A stretch of 64,000 nucleotides of DNA from Streptococcus pseudopneumoniae (lineage in GTDB: Bacteria; Bacillota; Bacilli; Lactobacillales; Streptococcaceae): assembly GCF_001074155.1 (NCBI RefSeq), contig NZ_JUUZ01000027.1:34336-98335 (forward strand), read 5' to 3'. A model generated the notes under the pieces. That model ran no database searches. It worked only from the letters and a program-made list of their open reading frames with translations, and was not told where the DNA came from. Positions 34,560 to 42,634 of this stretch are shown here, piece by piece; the stretch's first letter is position 1, and the number at the start of each line of letters is the position of its first letter. The translations under genes and the position numbers were made by a program.

Positions 34560-35510
34560 ATGGAAACATGGCAAGAATTAAAGGTTACAGTGAAGCGTGA
34601 AGGCGAGGAGCTAGTCTCCAACCTCTTGATTGAGCTAGGAGCGCAGGGTGTTGCGATTGAAGACAGCATGGACTATGTGGGGAATGTGGATCGTTTTGGT
34701 GAAATTTTCCCAGAGGTCGAGCAACAAGAAGAAATTGTGGTCACAGCCTACTATCCGGAAACGGTTGATGTGGTAGCGGTTGAAGCGGATTTGCAGGCTC
34801 GTTTAGCAGAATTGACAGACTTTATGGATCTAGGAGAGGTCAAGATGGGGACGACTGCCTTGGCTGAGGAAGACTGGGCGGACAACTGGAAGAAATACTA
34901 TGAACCTGCTCGTATCACTCATGATTTGACCATTGTGCCATCATGGACGGACTATGAAGCAACAGCGGGAGAAAAGATTATCAAGCTAGATCCAGGGATG
35001 GCCTTTGGGACTGGAACACACCCGACGACCAAGATGAGTCTTTTTGCTTTGGAGCAAGTCCTTCGTGGTGGCGAAACAGTGATAGATGTAGGGACTGGAT
35101 CAGGCGTCCTTTCTATTGCTAGCTCTCTTCTGGGTGCCAAGGAAATCTTTGCCTATGATTTGGATGATGTAGCGGTTCGAGTCGCTCAGGAAAATATTGA
35201 GCTCAATCCTGGCATGGAAAATATACATGTGGCGCCAGGTGATTTGCTCAAGGGCGTGGAGATTGAGGCAGACGTCATCGTGGCCAACATCTTGGCGGAT
35301 ATCCTCATTCATCTGACGGATGATGCTTATCGCTTGGTCAAGGATGAAGGCTACCTGATCATGAGTGGCATTATTAAGGACAAGTGGGAGATGGTGCGTG
35401 AGTCAGCAGAAACAGCTGGATTTTTCCTTGAAACCCACATGATCCAAGGGGAGTGGAATGCTTGTGTCTTCAAGAAGACCAAGGATATTTCTGGTGTGAT
35501 TGGAGGCTAG
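34560..35510 (+). CDS. prmA: Ribosomal protein L11 methyltransferase
   Basis: SAM-dependent methyltransferase that trimethylates L11. 316 residues from [21 protein letters not shown], the family's usual start; an ATG one codon upstream exists. SAM motif [20 protein letters not shown] near residues 178-198 and the [15 protein letters not shown] substrate loop before it. No strong Shine-Dalgarno is seen directly upstream, where the long inverted repeat ends. rsmE starts one base after its stop. Confidence 0.96.
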   Translation: METWQELKVTVKREGEELVSNLLIELGAQGVAIEDSMDYVGNVDRFGEIFPEVEQQEEIVVTAYYPETVDVVAVEADLQARLAELTDFMDLGEVKMGTTALAEEDWADNWKKYYEPARITHDLTIVPSWTDYEATAGEKIIKLDPGMAFGTGTHPTTKMSLFALEQVLRGGETVIDVGTGSGVLSIASSLLGAKEIFAYDLDDVAVRVAQENIELNPGMENIHVAPGDLLKGVEIEADVIVANILADILIHLTDDAYRLVKDEGYLIMSGIIKDKWEMVRESAETAGFFLETHMIQGEWNACVFKKTKDISGVIGG

Positions 35511-35511
35511 C

Positions 35512-36255
35512 ATGCAACAGTATTTTGTCAAGGGGAGTGCAATCTCTCCTGTCACTATCGAGGACAAGGAGACAAGCAAGCACATGTTTCAGGTCATGCG
35601 CCTGAAGGAGGATGACGAAGTTACTCTAGTCTTTGATGATGGGATCAAACGCTTGGCGCGCGTGGTCAATGTGGAAGCACGTCAGTTTGAGTTGGTTGAA
35701 GAATTAGCTGACAATGTAGAACTACCTGTCCAAGTGACCATTGCCTCTGGCTTTCCCAAGGGAGATAAACTGGAGGTCATCACTCAAAAAGTGACGGAGC
35801 TGGGTGCTAGTCAGATTTGGGGCTTCCCCGCGGACTGGTCCGTTGCCAAGTGGGATGGCAAGAAATTGGGCAAAAAGGTTGAGAAGTTAGAAAAAATTGC
35901 CCTTGGAGCAGCAGAACAAAGCAAGCGGAATTTGGTACCGAGCATTACCCTTTTTGAAAAAAAAGCAGACTTTCTAGCTCAGCTCGACCAGTTTGACCGC
36001 ATCGTGGTGGCCTATGAAGAGTCAGCCAAAGAAGGAGAATCAGCTGCCCTCATCCAAGCTGTCGCTGGTCTTGAAAAAGGAACTAAACTTCTCTTTATCT
36101 TTGGACCAGAAGGTGGCCTTTCACCTGCGGAAATCGAATCTTTTGAAGCTAAAGGAGCTGTTCTTGCAGGACTTGGGCCTCGCATCCTACGAGCAGAAAC
36201 AGCACCACTTTACGCCTTATCTGCCATAAGTGTTTTGCTTGAATTGGAAAAATAA
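35512..36255 (+). CDS. rsmE: 16S rRNA (uracil1498-N3)-methyltransferase
   Basis: 247 residues from MQQYFVKGSAISPVTIEDKETSKHMFQVMRLKEDDEV, with GGAGG upstream (inside the end of prmA). PUA-like N-terminus, then SPOUT domain with the knot region FIFGPEGGLSPAEIESF and LGPRILRAETAPLYALSAI. Methylates U1498 of 16S rRNA. Co-transcribed with prmA, the usual pairing. Confidence 0.96.
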   Translation: MQQYFVKGSAISPVTIEDKETSKHMFQVMRLKEDDEVTLVFDDGIKRLARVVNVEARQFELVEELADNVELPVQVTIASGFPKGDKLEVITQKVTELGASQIWGFPADWSVAKWDGKKLGKKVEKLEKIALGAAEQSKRNLVPSITLFEKKADFLAQLDQFDRIVVAYEESAKEGESAALIQAVAGLEKGTKLLFIFGPEGGLSPAEIESFEAKGAVLAGLGPRILRAETAPLYALSAISVLLELEK

Positions 36256-36264
36256 GAGATTATG

Positions 36265-36293
36265 AAAAAATCACCTAGAAAAGGTGATTTTTT
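36265..36293 (+). terminator. prmA-rsmE terminator
   Basis: AAAAAATCACCT and AGGTGATTTTTT, loop AGAA. Confidence 0.9.
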
Positions 36294-36542
36294 ATGCGAT
36301 TGAGAAGGCGAGTGAAAGAGTCAATAAACGTATCCATGGCGGTAATGGGAATCTTTAATTTTTTGATGATTTCGCAGAAAAATGGATATCCAAACTGTTC
36401 CTAAACTCGTGTTCTATTAAAGCAGAGGAAATCACACTATTTAGAGCAGGAGAGTATTTCTAGTCTTGAAGAAAGATTATTTTCATTAACAAAAAAATTT
36501 TATTAACAAAAAAAGGACTCTAATGTAGAATCGCTAGATATT
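36294..36542. other. Non-coding stretch, decayed sequence
   Basis: No ORF with a start signal. A short minus-strand reading (MDTFIDSFTRLLNRIKNH, near 36340-36286) could be a coding scrap. A short repeat of ATTAACAAAAAAA occurs near 36485-36510. Nothing else seen. Confidence 0.4.
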
Positions 36543-36577
36543 AAAAAAGGTTGGATTATTTTCCAACCTCTTTTTTT
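36543..36577. terminator. Bidirectional terminator
   Basis: AAAAAAGGTTGGA and TCCAACCTCTTTTTTT; serves the minus-strand reductase gene. Confidence 0.85.
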
Positions 36578-36580
36578 ATC

Positions 36581-37345
36581 TTAATGGAATTGCATACCAC
36601 CATCGACGATAATGGTTTGACCTGTAATGTAGTTTGAATCTGGTCCAGCAAGGAAGCTAACCGCTGCAGCAACATCTTCTGGTTCAGATAGGCGTTTCAA
36701 TGTAATATCTTTTGCGAATGTTTGCATACCCCATTCGTCGTCTTTTCCTGCATTTTTCCCAACTTCGTGAGCGATATCATACATCATCGGTGTTTTAACG
36801 ATACCTGGAGCATAAGCGTTAACAGTGATACCTGAATCAGCTAAATCACGCGCCAATGTTTGAGTAATACCACGAACAGCAAATTTTGTACCACCATAAA
36901 CAGTCAAGTTTGGATTTCCAACAACACCTGCTTGAGAAGTAGCGTTGATGATTTTACCACCGTGACCAAGTGCTTTAAATTGAGCTTGAGCAGCTTGTGC
37001 TCCCCAGATTACCCCACCGACGTTAATAGCAAAGGTACGATTGAACTGTTCTTCTGTAATCGTATCTAGAGGTGTAGTCGGAGCGACACCAGCGTTGTTT
37101 ACCACAACGTTCAAGTCTCCGAAATGGTCTACAACTTTTTGGAAAGCTGCAGCAACCTCTGCTTGTTTAGACACATCTGCTACAACAGCTAAAGCATTCT
37201 CTGCTGACAATTCAGCAACTGCTTTTTCAGCTGTTTCAGTATTATAGTCTAATACTCCAACCTTAAAACCATCTTGGACCAAGCGTTTTGCGATTGCAAA
37301 ACCGATTCCTTGACCTGCACCTGTAACAATAGCTACTTTAGACAT
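36581..37345 (-). CDS. (S)-acetoin-forming diacetyl reductase (SDR)
   Basis: 254 residues from [25 protein letters not shown] motif [19 protein letters not shown], catalytic Ser in NATSQAG and YGGTK (Tyr-Lys). The whole sequence style matches ButA/BudC acetoin reductases, which interconvert diacetyl, acetoin and 2,3-butanediol as an NADH sink. GGAGGAATC lies upstream on the minus strand. A consensus promoter (TTGACA, 17, TATACT) precedes it. Confidence 0.9.
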   Translation of the reverse strand: MSKVAIVTGAGQGIGFAIAKRLVQDGFKVGVLDYNTETAEKAVAELSAENALAVVADVSKQAEVAAAFQKVVDHFGDLNVVVNNAGVAPTTPLDTITEEQFNRTFAINVGGVIWGAQAAQAQFKALGHGGKIINATSQAGVVGNPNLTVYGGTKFAVRGITQTLARDLADSGITVNAYAPGIVKTPMMYDIAHEVGKNAGKDDEWGMQTFAKDITLKRLSEPEDVAAAVSFLAGPDSNYITGQTIIVDGGMQFH

Positions 37346-37453
37346 ATGATTCCTCCTTTGGTATCCGTGATACCATTTCAACGTTCATAAAAGAACAGCA
37401 AAGGGTTATAAGTGAGTTGTGATAAGTTTCTAAAAGAAGTCCTATCACGTTTT

Positions 37454-37482
37454 AGTATACAACTTTGTGAAATTTGTGTCAA
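37454..37482 (-). promoter_or_regulatory. Promoter of the diacetyl reductase gene
   Basis: Minus strand TTGACA (37477-37482), 17 bases, TATACT (37454-37459): near-consensus. The leader contains a GTGATA/TATCAC stem. Confidence 0.8.
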
Positions 37483-37539
37483 ACAAAGACTGGTTTTTGG
37501 AAAAAATTAACCCTCTAAGAGTGAAAAAACTATCTGGGA

Positions 37540-37698
37540 CTGGAGCTGAAGACTGGCTCAATCTCCTCAAATCAGGTGCCACTTGAGTCTGCTATGATTA
37601 TCGGAGCAGATATCTCAACTGATAAACCTCTCCGCGATACCATTCAGTTCTTGTCTAATACGGTTGATCAGATTATCGCCTACAGTGCTGAGTTATGA
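37540..37698 (+). pseudogene. 3' coding remnant of an unidentified gene
   Basis: Open to the TGA at 37696-37698 and reading LELKTGSISSNQVPLESAM, then IIGADISTDKPLRDTIQF and LSNTVDQIIAYSAEL. It has protein-like composition but no start codon or ribosome binding site, and is limited by an upstream in-frame stop at 37522. It looks like the surviving C-terminus of a deleted gene. Family not recognised. Confidence 0.45.
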
Positions 37699-37710
37699 GT
37701 ATAAGCAAAA

Positions 37711-37740
37711 ACAGATTGGATTTTTCCAATCTGTTTTTCT
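37711..37740. terminator. Bidirectional terminator
   Basis: ACAGATTGGA and TCCAATCTGT, T run on the plus strand and A run before it, serving the minus-strand gene as well. Confidence 0.85.
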
Positions 37741-38129
37741 TATCCCCAAAAGCTATCTTCTTCAGCTTGATCTGAAGAGAAGAGCCAAACTTCTTTGATT
37801 TTCCCGTCTTCAATACGGAAGAGGTCAATCCCGTTCATATTGAGTTCAGTACCATCAGCCCGTGTTCCAAGAAAAGTAACATTAGCTGCGATTAAATCCT
37901 TATTGTCAGAAACCCAATTTGTTATCACCTTAAAGGTTCCATTAGTTTTCTCAGCAAATGTAGCTAGGTGAGATCCTAGTTGGTCCTTACCAACAACTGT
38001 ACCAGATATACTATGAGTACCAGGTTGATGCCAGACAATATCGTCTGCCATCGTTTCAAAGACACCAGGAAAGTCACCAGCAATTAAAGCTTGGTTATAA
38101 GTATTAAAAATTTCTAAGTTTGTTGACAT
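37740..38129 (-). CDS. NTF2-like (SnoaL/DUF4440-type) protein
   Basis: 129 residues from MSTNLEIFNTYNQALIAGDFPGVFETMADDIVWHQPG. The cone-shaped NTF2/SnoaL fold is suggested by the early helix, DIVWHQPG strand and GIDLFRIEDGKIKEVWLF end. Family members are ketosteroid-isomerase-like or ligand-binding proteins. GGAGAATAG precedes it. It is divergent from an HxlR regulator, and a palindrome lies between, so it is the likely target of that regulator. Confidence 0.85.
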   Translation of the reverse strand: MSTNLEIFNTYNQALIAGDFPGVFETMADDIVWHQPGTHSISGTVVGKDQLGSHLATFAEKTNGTFKVITNWVSDNKDLIAANVTFLGTRADGTELNMNGIDLFRIEDGKIKEVWLFSSDQAEEDSFWG

Positions 38130-38160
38130 ATCTATTCTCCATTTCTTTTTTATGATATAA

Positions 38161-38175
38161 TTGTAACAGTTACAA
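38161..38175. promoter_or_regulatory. HxlR operator candidate 1
   Basis: TTGTAAC-A-GTTACAA, a perfect 15-base palindrome just upstream of the NTF2-like gene's promoter region. HxlR/YodB-type regulators bind similar GTAAC/GTTAC palindromes. Confidence 0.6.
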
Positions 38176-38209
38176 ACAAAAAAACAAGTAGACACTTTTT
38201 TGATAGCTG

Positions 38210-38237
38210 GTATCAAAAGTAGTACTTTTATTGATAC
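38210..38237. promoter_or_regulatory. HxlR operator candidate 2
   Basis: AAAAGTA-G-TACTTTT (38215-38229), flanked by GTATC and GATAC. It lies about 45 bases upstream of the HxlR start. Confidence 0.5.
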
Positions 38238-38279
38238 TAAAAGATTAATTTTTTTAAAAAAATAGAAAGAAGATATTTT

Positions 38280-38612
38280 ATGCCAAATAAAGTGAGTGAG
38301 TATGGTATTTGTCCATTTGCGACAACGCAGAGGGTTTTAACGGGGAAATGGGCACTGGTAATCATTTATCAGTTGAGTACGGGTACCAAACGATTTAAAG
38401 AATTGCAGAGATTATTGCCTGGGATTACTCAAACTATTTTGACCCGTCATCTCCGTCAATTAGAAAAGGATAAGATTGTTCAACGAAAGGTCTATGCCGA
38501 AGTTCCACCACGAGTTGAGTACAGCTTAACTGAAATGGGGCAGGAATTCAGAGTTGTATTAGATGCTGTCGAGAAATGGGGTCTAGATTATATCAAGTTG
38601 CTAGAAATGTAG
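38280..38612 (+). CDS. HxlR-family transcriptional regulator
   Basis: 110 residues. Winged HTH: CPFATTQRVLTGKWALVIIYQLSTGTKRFKELQRLLPGITQTILTRHLRQLEKDKIVQRKVY is the typical HxlR core with one cysteine near the N-terminus (Cys at about 11), as in redox- or electrophile-sensing members. The start ATG follows AGAAAGAAG. Overlaps nothing; the DUF2785 gene starts 11 bases after its stop and may be co-transcribed. Confidence 0.92.
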   Translation: MPNKVSEYGICPFATTQRVLTGKWALVIIYQLSTGTKRFKELQRLLPGITQTILTRHLRQLEKDKIVQRKVYAEVPPRVEYSLTEMGQEFRVVLDAVEKWGLDYIKLLEM

Positions 38613-38623
38613 AGGTATTGACC

Positions 38624-39415
38624 ATGTATCAAGAATTAATTAGAAAAATAGCAGAAGCAAAACCGAGTTATAGTCAAAAAGAACTCCAGTGGTTACTTGA
38701 GCACTTAGGGGATCCGAGTCCAGAAATTCGCGATGACCTTGTTTTTACAAGCTTTGCTAGAGGGATTCAGGAAGAGATATTTACACAGGAACAATTTTAT
38801 TTCATTGCTGAAGAGATTTCATCTGATGGAGGGTTAGATAAAGAGATTGATAAGGTAGGACTGTCAACCCTTGAACGTTCTTTTAGGGCGCTTATTTATG
38901 CAAATCTCTTGTCTGCAGATGCCAACCAGCAATCGATTTTTTATCAGGAATTAAATGCAGGAATTCGTAATGTCCTTTTAAATCAAGGTTTGTATTATCT
39001 TTCAAAAGAAAAGGATACAACGGGTTTTTCAAGTCAGTATGGTTGGGTTCATGCTTTTGCACATGGAGCCGATTTACTGACAGAGGTGGTTTGTCATCCA
39101 GACTTTCCTAAAAACAGAGTTCATGAAGTATTTGAGATCCTTGGTCAACTGTTTAAAAGAATTTCGATTCGATTTATAGATGATGAGGAATGGCGCTTAG
39201 CCAGAGTGCTTTACGAACCTATTTTGCAAGGCAAGGTGGATCAAGCGACACTAGCCTCTTGGATAAAGTCACTTGATTTCCCGATAGAAGCGACGGAAGA
39301 TTTTTATAAATTTTCCAATTTTAGATCTTGTCTATTAGAAGTCTATGTTCAACTCGACCAGAGAAATAGTTTACAAGATGACTTGAAAGAAGCAATTCAA
39401 TCTTTTCAATATTAG
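38624..39415 (+). CDS. DUF2785 family protein
   Basis: 263 residues from ATG 38624 (MYQELIRKIAEAKPSYSQKELQWLLEHLGDPSPEIRDDLVF), with AGAGG upstream; an earlier in-frame ATG lies within the HxlR gene. GWVHAFAHGADLLTEVVCHP in the middle matches the conserved DUF2785 core as I recall it. All-helical in appearance; role unknown. Probably co-transcribed with the HxlR gene. Confidence 0.8.
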   Translation: MYQELIRKIAEAKPSYSQKELQWLLEHLGDPSPEIRDDLVFTSFARGIQEEIFTQEQFYFIAEEISSDGGLDKEIDKVGLSTLERSFRALIYANLLSADANQQSIFYQELNAGIRNVLLNQGLYYLSKEKDTTGFSSQYGWVHAFAHGADLLTEVVCHPDFPKNRVHEVFEILGQLFKRISIRFIDDEEWRLARVLYEPILQGKVDQATLASWIKSLDFPIEATEDFYKFSNFRSCLLEVYVQLDQRNSLQDDLKEAIQSFQY

Positions 39416-39466
39416 ATTTCGACTATTAAATGTGAAAACTTACACAAAATTTTCCAAGCACTTTTC

Positions 39467-39495
39467 TTGAAACCCTTTCCTTCTTCTGATAGACT
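39467..39495 (+). promoter_or_regulatory. Aquaporin gene promoter
   Basis: TTGAAA, 17 bases, TAGACT with TG-A before it. Confidence 0.75.
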
Positions 39496-39525
39496 AATAC
39501 ATAGTTTGAAAAAAGGAGACTTAAC

Positions 39526-40194
39526 ATGAAAAAATTTGTTGCTGAATTAATCGGTACTTTTATGCTTGTGTTCATCGGAACAGGAGCTGTTGTTTTTGGA
39601 AATGGTGTTGAAGGACTTGGACACCTTGGAATTGCTCTTGCCTTTGGTTTGGCAATCGTAGTCGCAGCTTTCTCAATCGGAACTGTTTCAGGTGCTCACT
39701 TGAACCCAGCTGTTTCTATCGCTATGTTTGTTAACAAACGTTTGTCATCTTCAGAGCTTGTAAACTACATCCTTGGTCAAGTAGTTGGTGCTTTCTTAGC
39801 ATCAGGATCTGTGTTCTTCCTCTTGGCAAATTCAGGTATGTCAACTGCAAGTCTTGGTGAAAATGCCTTGGCAAACGGAGTAACTGTCTTTGGTGGTTTC
39901 TTGTTTGAAACAATCGCAACTTTCTTGTTTGTTTTGGTGATCATGACTGTAACTTCAGCAAGCAAAGGGAATGGCGCAATCGCTGGTTTGGTGATCGGTT
40001 TGTCATTGACAGCTATGATCCTTGTTGGATTGAACATCACTGGACTTTCAGTAAACCCAGCTCGTAGCTTGGCTCCTGCTGTATTGGTAGGTGGCGCAGC
40101 ACTTCAACAAGTTTGGATTTTCATCCTTGCACCAATCGTTGGTGGAGTTCTTGCAGCCCTTGTTGCTAAAAACTTCCTTGGAACTGAAGAATAA
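39526..40194 (+). CDS. MIP-family aquaporin/channel
   Basis: 222 residues with six membrane segments. The two channel motifs are SGAHLNPAVS (about 54-63) and LSVNPARS (about 168-175). The compact loops without the insertions of glycerol facilitators favour a water channel (AqpZ-like), though solute choice is not certain. AAAAGGAGAC lies upstream. Single-gene unit with its own promoter and terminator. Confidence 0.92.
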   Translation: MKKFVAELIGTFMLVFIGTGAVVFGNGVEGLGHLGIALAFGLAIVVAAFSIGTVSGAHLNPAVSIAMFVNKRLSSSELVNYILGQVVGAFLASGSVFFLLANSGMSTASLGENALANGVTVFGGFLFETIATFLFVLVIMTVTSASKGNGAIAGLVIGLSLTAMILVGLNITGLSVNPARSLAPAVLVGGAALQQVWIFILAPIVGGVLAALVAKNFLGTEE

Positions 40195-40216
40195 TTTAAC
40201 TAGATCGAAAAAAATC

Positions 40217-40247
40217 CTACTCTCCATCTTGGAGGGTAGTTTTTTTA
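40217..40247 (+). terminator. Aquaporin terminator
   Basis: CTACTCTCC and GGAGGGTAG with a T run. Confidence 0.85.
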
Positions 40248-40250
40248 TAG

Positions 40251-40286
40251 AAAAAAACACTCCCATAATCAAATATGGGAGTGTTT
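40251..40286 (-). terminator. trxA terminator
   Basis: CACTCCCATA and TATGGGAGTG; the A run at its left is the T run on the minus strand. Confidence 0.85.
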
Positions 40287-40291
40287 TGTGA

Positions 40292-40606
40292 TTAACTCAA
40301 TTCAGCAACGATTGCTTTGATTTGTTCTGCAGTGTGGACACCAGCCACTTGTTTAACAACTTGTCCATCTTTCTTGAAGAGAAGAGTAGGGATAGACATG
40401 ATACCAAATGCACGAGCTGTGTTTGGATTTTCATCAACATCCATTTTAACGATCTTCAAGACATCTTCTGAAAGTTCTTCAGACAATTTGTCCAAGATTG
40501 GACCTTGCATACGACATGGACCACACCAAGTTGCCCAGAAGTCTACCAAGACCAATCCGTCTTTAGTTTCTTGTTCAAATGTTGCATCTGTAATTGCTTT
40601 TGCCAT
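40292..40606 (-). CDS. trxA: Thioredoxin
   Basis: 104 residues. Active site WCGPC with Cys28 and Cys31, cis-proline region MSIPTLLFKKDG, the normal TrxA length. Reduces protein disulfides in the cytosol with thioredoxin reductase. AAAAGGAG precedes the ATG. It is 14 bases downstream of the DUF4649 gene and shares its promoter; an operator-like site matching the MarR promoter lies in front of that promoter. Confidence 0.95.
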   Translation of the reverse strand: MAKAITDATFEQETKDGLVLVDFWATWCGPCRMQGPILDKLSEELSEDVLKIVKMDVDENPNTARAFGIMSIPTLLFKKDGQVVKQVAGVHTAEQIKAIVAELS

Positions 40607-40620
40607 AGTATTTCTCCTTT

Positions 40621-40842
40621 TTAATTATATTGGCTTAAATCTTGTTTCATGAGATAGAAGAAGACATCTCCATAAGTCCCATGGTAGTCCAAATCATGTC
40701 CCTTGTAGGTTACTTTTTGGACAGGGTAGTAGTCTGCGACACCAATCAGGCAGGCATGTTGAGAACGTTCAAATTCTTCGTATGACTCGAAGGTCATAGT
40801 TCTCTCTTGCTTGCTGGCATCAAGATAAGTGATTTCAATCAT
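40621..40842 (-). CDS. DUF4649 family protein
   Basis: 73 residues: MIEITYLDASKQERTMTFESYEEFERSQHACLIGVADYYPVQKVTYKGHDLDYHGTYGDVFFYLMKQ. Matches the small streptococcal DUF4649 family as I know it; role undefined. AAGGAG upstream. First gene of the minus-strand pair with trxA, from a near-consensus promoter. Confidence 0.82.
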   Translation of the reverse strand: MIEITYLDASKQERTMTFESYEEFERSQHACLIGVADYYPVQKVTYKGHDLDYHGTYGDVFFYLMKQDLSQYN

Positions 40843-40871
40843 AGGATTCTCCTTTGCTAAATCATATCTTC

Positions 40872-40900
40872 ATTTTACTCCTTGGAAAAAGGAATGTCAA
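40872..40900 (-). promoter_or_regulatory. Promoter of DUF4649-trxA
   Basis: Minus strand TTGACA (40895-40900), 17 bases, TAAAAT (40872-40877). Confidence 0.8.
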
Positions 40901-40907
40901 GAAAATT

Positions 40908-40922
40908 GCTTGCGCACGCAAG
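40908..40922. promoter_or_regulatory. MarR operator candidate before DUF4649-trxA
   Basis: GCTTGCGCACGCAA, identical over 14 bases to 41371-41384; the palindrome is CTTGCG-CA-CGCAAG. It lies 8 bases upstream of the -35. It could also act as a weak terminator for the MarR gene. Confidence 0.6.
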
Positions 40923-40938
40923 TTTTTTTGTAAAAATT

Positions 40939-41319
40939 TTAGGAAAGCCAACTTGCTTTTGTTTCAAGGCTTTCTTCTACAACTTTTTGTAGATAGGCAA
41001 GAGTTGTCTGACCCTCCTTAGTGAGGCAGATAAAACTAGCTCGCTTATCCTGGTCACAACATCTCCGACTAAGTAAAGCACAATTTTTGGCTTCTAGGCG
41101 TGCCACCATTCGTGATACAGCACTTGGACTCAGATGGAGTTTATCAGGCAGGTCAATCTGTCTCAAAGATTTTTCTTGAGCCTGATTTAAAAAGTGCAAG
41201 AGATAGAATTCTTTGAGCGTTAGGCTTTGGTCACTCTGCTCAGCAATCGTTTGCTCTAAAAGAGCTTCTAGCTCTACTTGTCGGCGGTTGAAGTCAAACC
41301 ATTTTTCTAAGTAAGTCAT
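40939..41319 (-). CDS. MarR-family transcriptional regulator
   Basis: 126 residues. The wHTH core is SLRQIDLPDKLHLSPSAVSRMVARLEAKNCALLSRRCCDQDKRASFICLTKEG; the wing carries CCDQDKR with a Cys-Cys pair, and another Cys follows in FICL. Cysteines in the wing could make it redox-responsive. AAAGGAG upstream on the minus strand. It lies upstream of the trxA operon and divergent from lrgAB. The same palindrome is found at its own promoter and in front of DUF4649-trxA. Confidence 0.9.
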   Translation of the reverse strand: MTYLEKWFDFNRRQVELEALLEQTIAEQSDQSLTLKEFYLLHFLNQAQEKSLRQIDLPDKLHLSPSAVSRMVARLEAKNCALLSRRCCDQDKRASFICLTKEGQTTLAYLQKVVEESLETKASWLS

Positions 41320-41370
41320 ATCAATCTCCTTTCTATATGGTAGTTATAAACAGATTTGCCTATCTGAGAT

Positions 41371-41415
41371 GCTTGCGCACGCAATTAGTATACAACTTTT
41401 TGGAATAGATAGCAA
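41371..41415 (-). promoter_or_regulatory. MarR gene promoter with operator
   Basis: Minus strand TTGCTA (41410-41415), 17 bases, TATACT (41387-41392). The GCTTGCGCACGCAA box (41371-41384) follows directly after the -10, over the expected start of transcription. Confidence 0.7.
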
Positions 41416-41439
41416 GAAGGATGTTTCTTGTGTATTTCC

Positions 41440-41467
41440 TTGAAATTTTCTGAAAAAAGAGTAAACT
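41440..41467 (+). promoter_or_regulatory. lrgAB promoter
   Basis: TTGAAA, 16 bases, TAAACT; 32 bases before the lrgA ATG. Confidence 0.6.
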
Positions 41468-41499
41468 GGTATGCAGAAAGTCTATTTGTGGAGTAAACG

Positions 41500-41874
41500 A
41501 TGAAATTATATGTTCAGTTAATGATTCTCTTTGTCATTTCTCTGATTGGTGAGGGAATCTCTAGCTTTTTCCATTTGCCTATTCCTGGAAGCATTATCGG
41601 TTTAATTATTTTATTTTTAGCCTTGCAGTTCAAGTGGTTGCGGGTACGTCATGTCAACATGGTTGGGAATTTTCTCCTAGCTAATATGACTATCCTCTTT
41701 CTACCCCCTGCAGTTGGGATTATGGAGAAATTTGATGTGATTGCTCCCTATTTATTGCCCATTGTCTTGATTGTCTTTTTTGCAGCAGTTATCAATATTA
41801 TCTTGATTGCGCTAGTCGTTCAGTTTATCAAAAAGCGTTATGAAGGAGATTACGAAGAAAGAGGTGCCAAATGA
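41500..41874 (+). CDS. lrgA: CidA/LrgA family holin-like protein
   Basis: 124 residues with four membrane segments; conserved IPGSIIGLIILFLALQF and NFLLANMTILFLPPAVGIM. With LrgB it forms a membrane complex that affects murein hydrolase activity, autolysis and, in several Firmicutes, pyruvate transport. GTGGAG upstream. Its stop overlaps the lrgB start (ATGA). Confidence 0.92.
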   Translation: MKLYVQLMILFVISLIGEGISSFFHLPIPGSIIGLIILFLALQFKWLRVRHVNMVGNFLLANMTILFLPPAVGIMEKFDVIAPYLLPIVLIVFFAAVINIILIALVVQFIKKRYEGDYEERGAK

Positions 41875-42566
41875 GCGAATTTGTATCCAATCCACTTTTT
41901 GGGATAGCCTTGTCTATTTTGGCTTATCTTGGAGGCATGATTATCTTTAGACGGTACCCTCATCCTCTGACCACTCCCTTGCTGCTAGCAACTTTATTTA
42001 TCATTGTTTTTCTAAAACTGACTGGTATTTCTTATGTTGCCTATTATCAAGGTGGGGTCTACCTCAATAACTTGATTGTTCCCTCAACAGTAGCTTTAGG
42101 AATTCCTCTTTATAAGAGTTTTCACCTCATGAAACACCATGTTAGAAGTATTCTACTCAGTAGTTTCCTTGCTGTTGTTGTAAATACAGTTTTTACAGCT
42201 TTAGTTGCAAAAATTTTCGGTATGGATTTCTTCTTGGCGATTTCGCTTTTCCCAAAGTCTGTAACGACGGCCATGGCAGTTGGAATTACGGATAAGCTAC
42301 AAGGGATAGCGACAATCACCTTGGTAGTTGTGGTAGCAACTGGCATTTTGACTAGCGTTATTGGACCAACACTTTTAAAATGGCTCAAGATTGACGACCC
42401 AGTAGCTGTTGGTCTTGCTCTTGGAGGAACTGGTCACGCAGTTGGAACAGGAACAGCCTTTCGCTATGGACCAGTTGCAGGTGCTATGGGAGGACTAGCC
42501 ATCGGTGTTACCGGTATTCTCTATGTATTTGTCAGTCCCATCGTAGCAGGTTTGATATTGAGTTAA
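41871..42566 (+). CDS. lrgB: LrgB family membrane protein
   Basis: 231 residues, about seven hydrophobic segments. Conserved KSVTTAMAVGITDKLQG and GGTGHAVGTGTAFRYGPVAGAMGGLAIG are the LrgB/CidB hallmarks. Partner of LrgA in the same operon. AAGAGGTG lies upstream within lrgA. Confidence 0.94.
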   Translation: MSEFVSNPLFGIALSILAYLGGMIIFRRYPHPLTTPLLLATLFIIVFLKLTGISYVAYYQGGVYLNNLIVPSTVALGIPLYKSFHLMKHHVRSILLSSFLAVVVNTVFTALVAKIFGMDFFLAISLFPKSVTTAMAVGITDKLQGIATITLVVVVATGILTSVIGPTLLKWLKIDDPVAVGLALGGTGHAVGTGTAFRYGPVAGAMGGLAIGVTGILYVFVSPIVAGLILS

Positions 42567-42598
42567 AAGTAAGAATTTTATATTTCTTTGTGTAAAAA

Positions 42599-42629
42599 GA
42601 AGCCCCTAGCTTTATTTGCTAGGGGCTTC
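42599..42629. terminator. Bidirectional terminator
   Basis: GAAGCCCCTAGC and GCTAGGGGCTTC between lrgB and the convergent ABC operon. Confidence 0.85.
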
Positions 42630-42634
42630 ATTCA

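Noticed and set aside
36294..36542. Coding gene between rsmE and the diacetyl reductase
   Set aside because: Only short scraps without start signals; frames are broken throughout.
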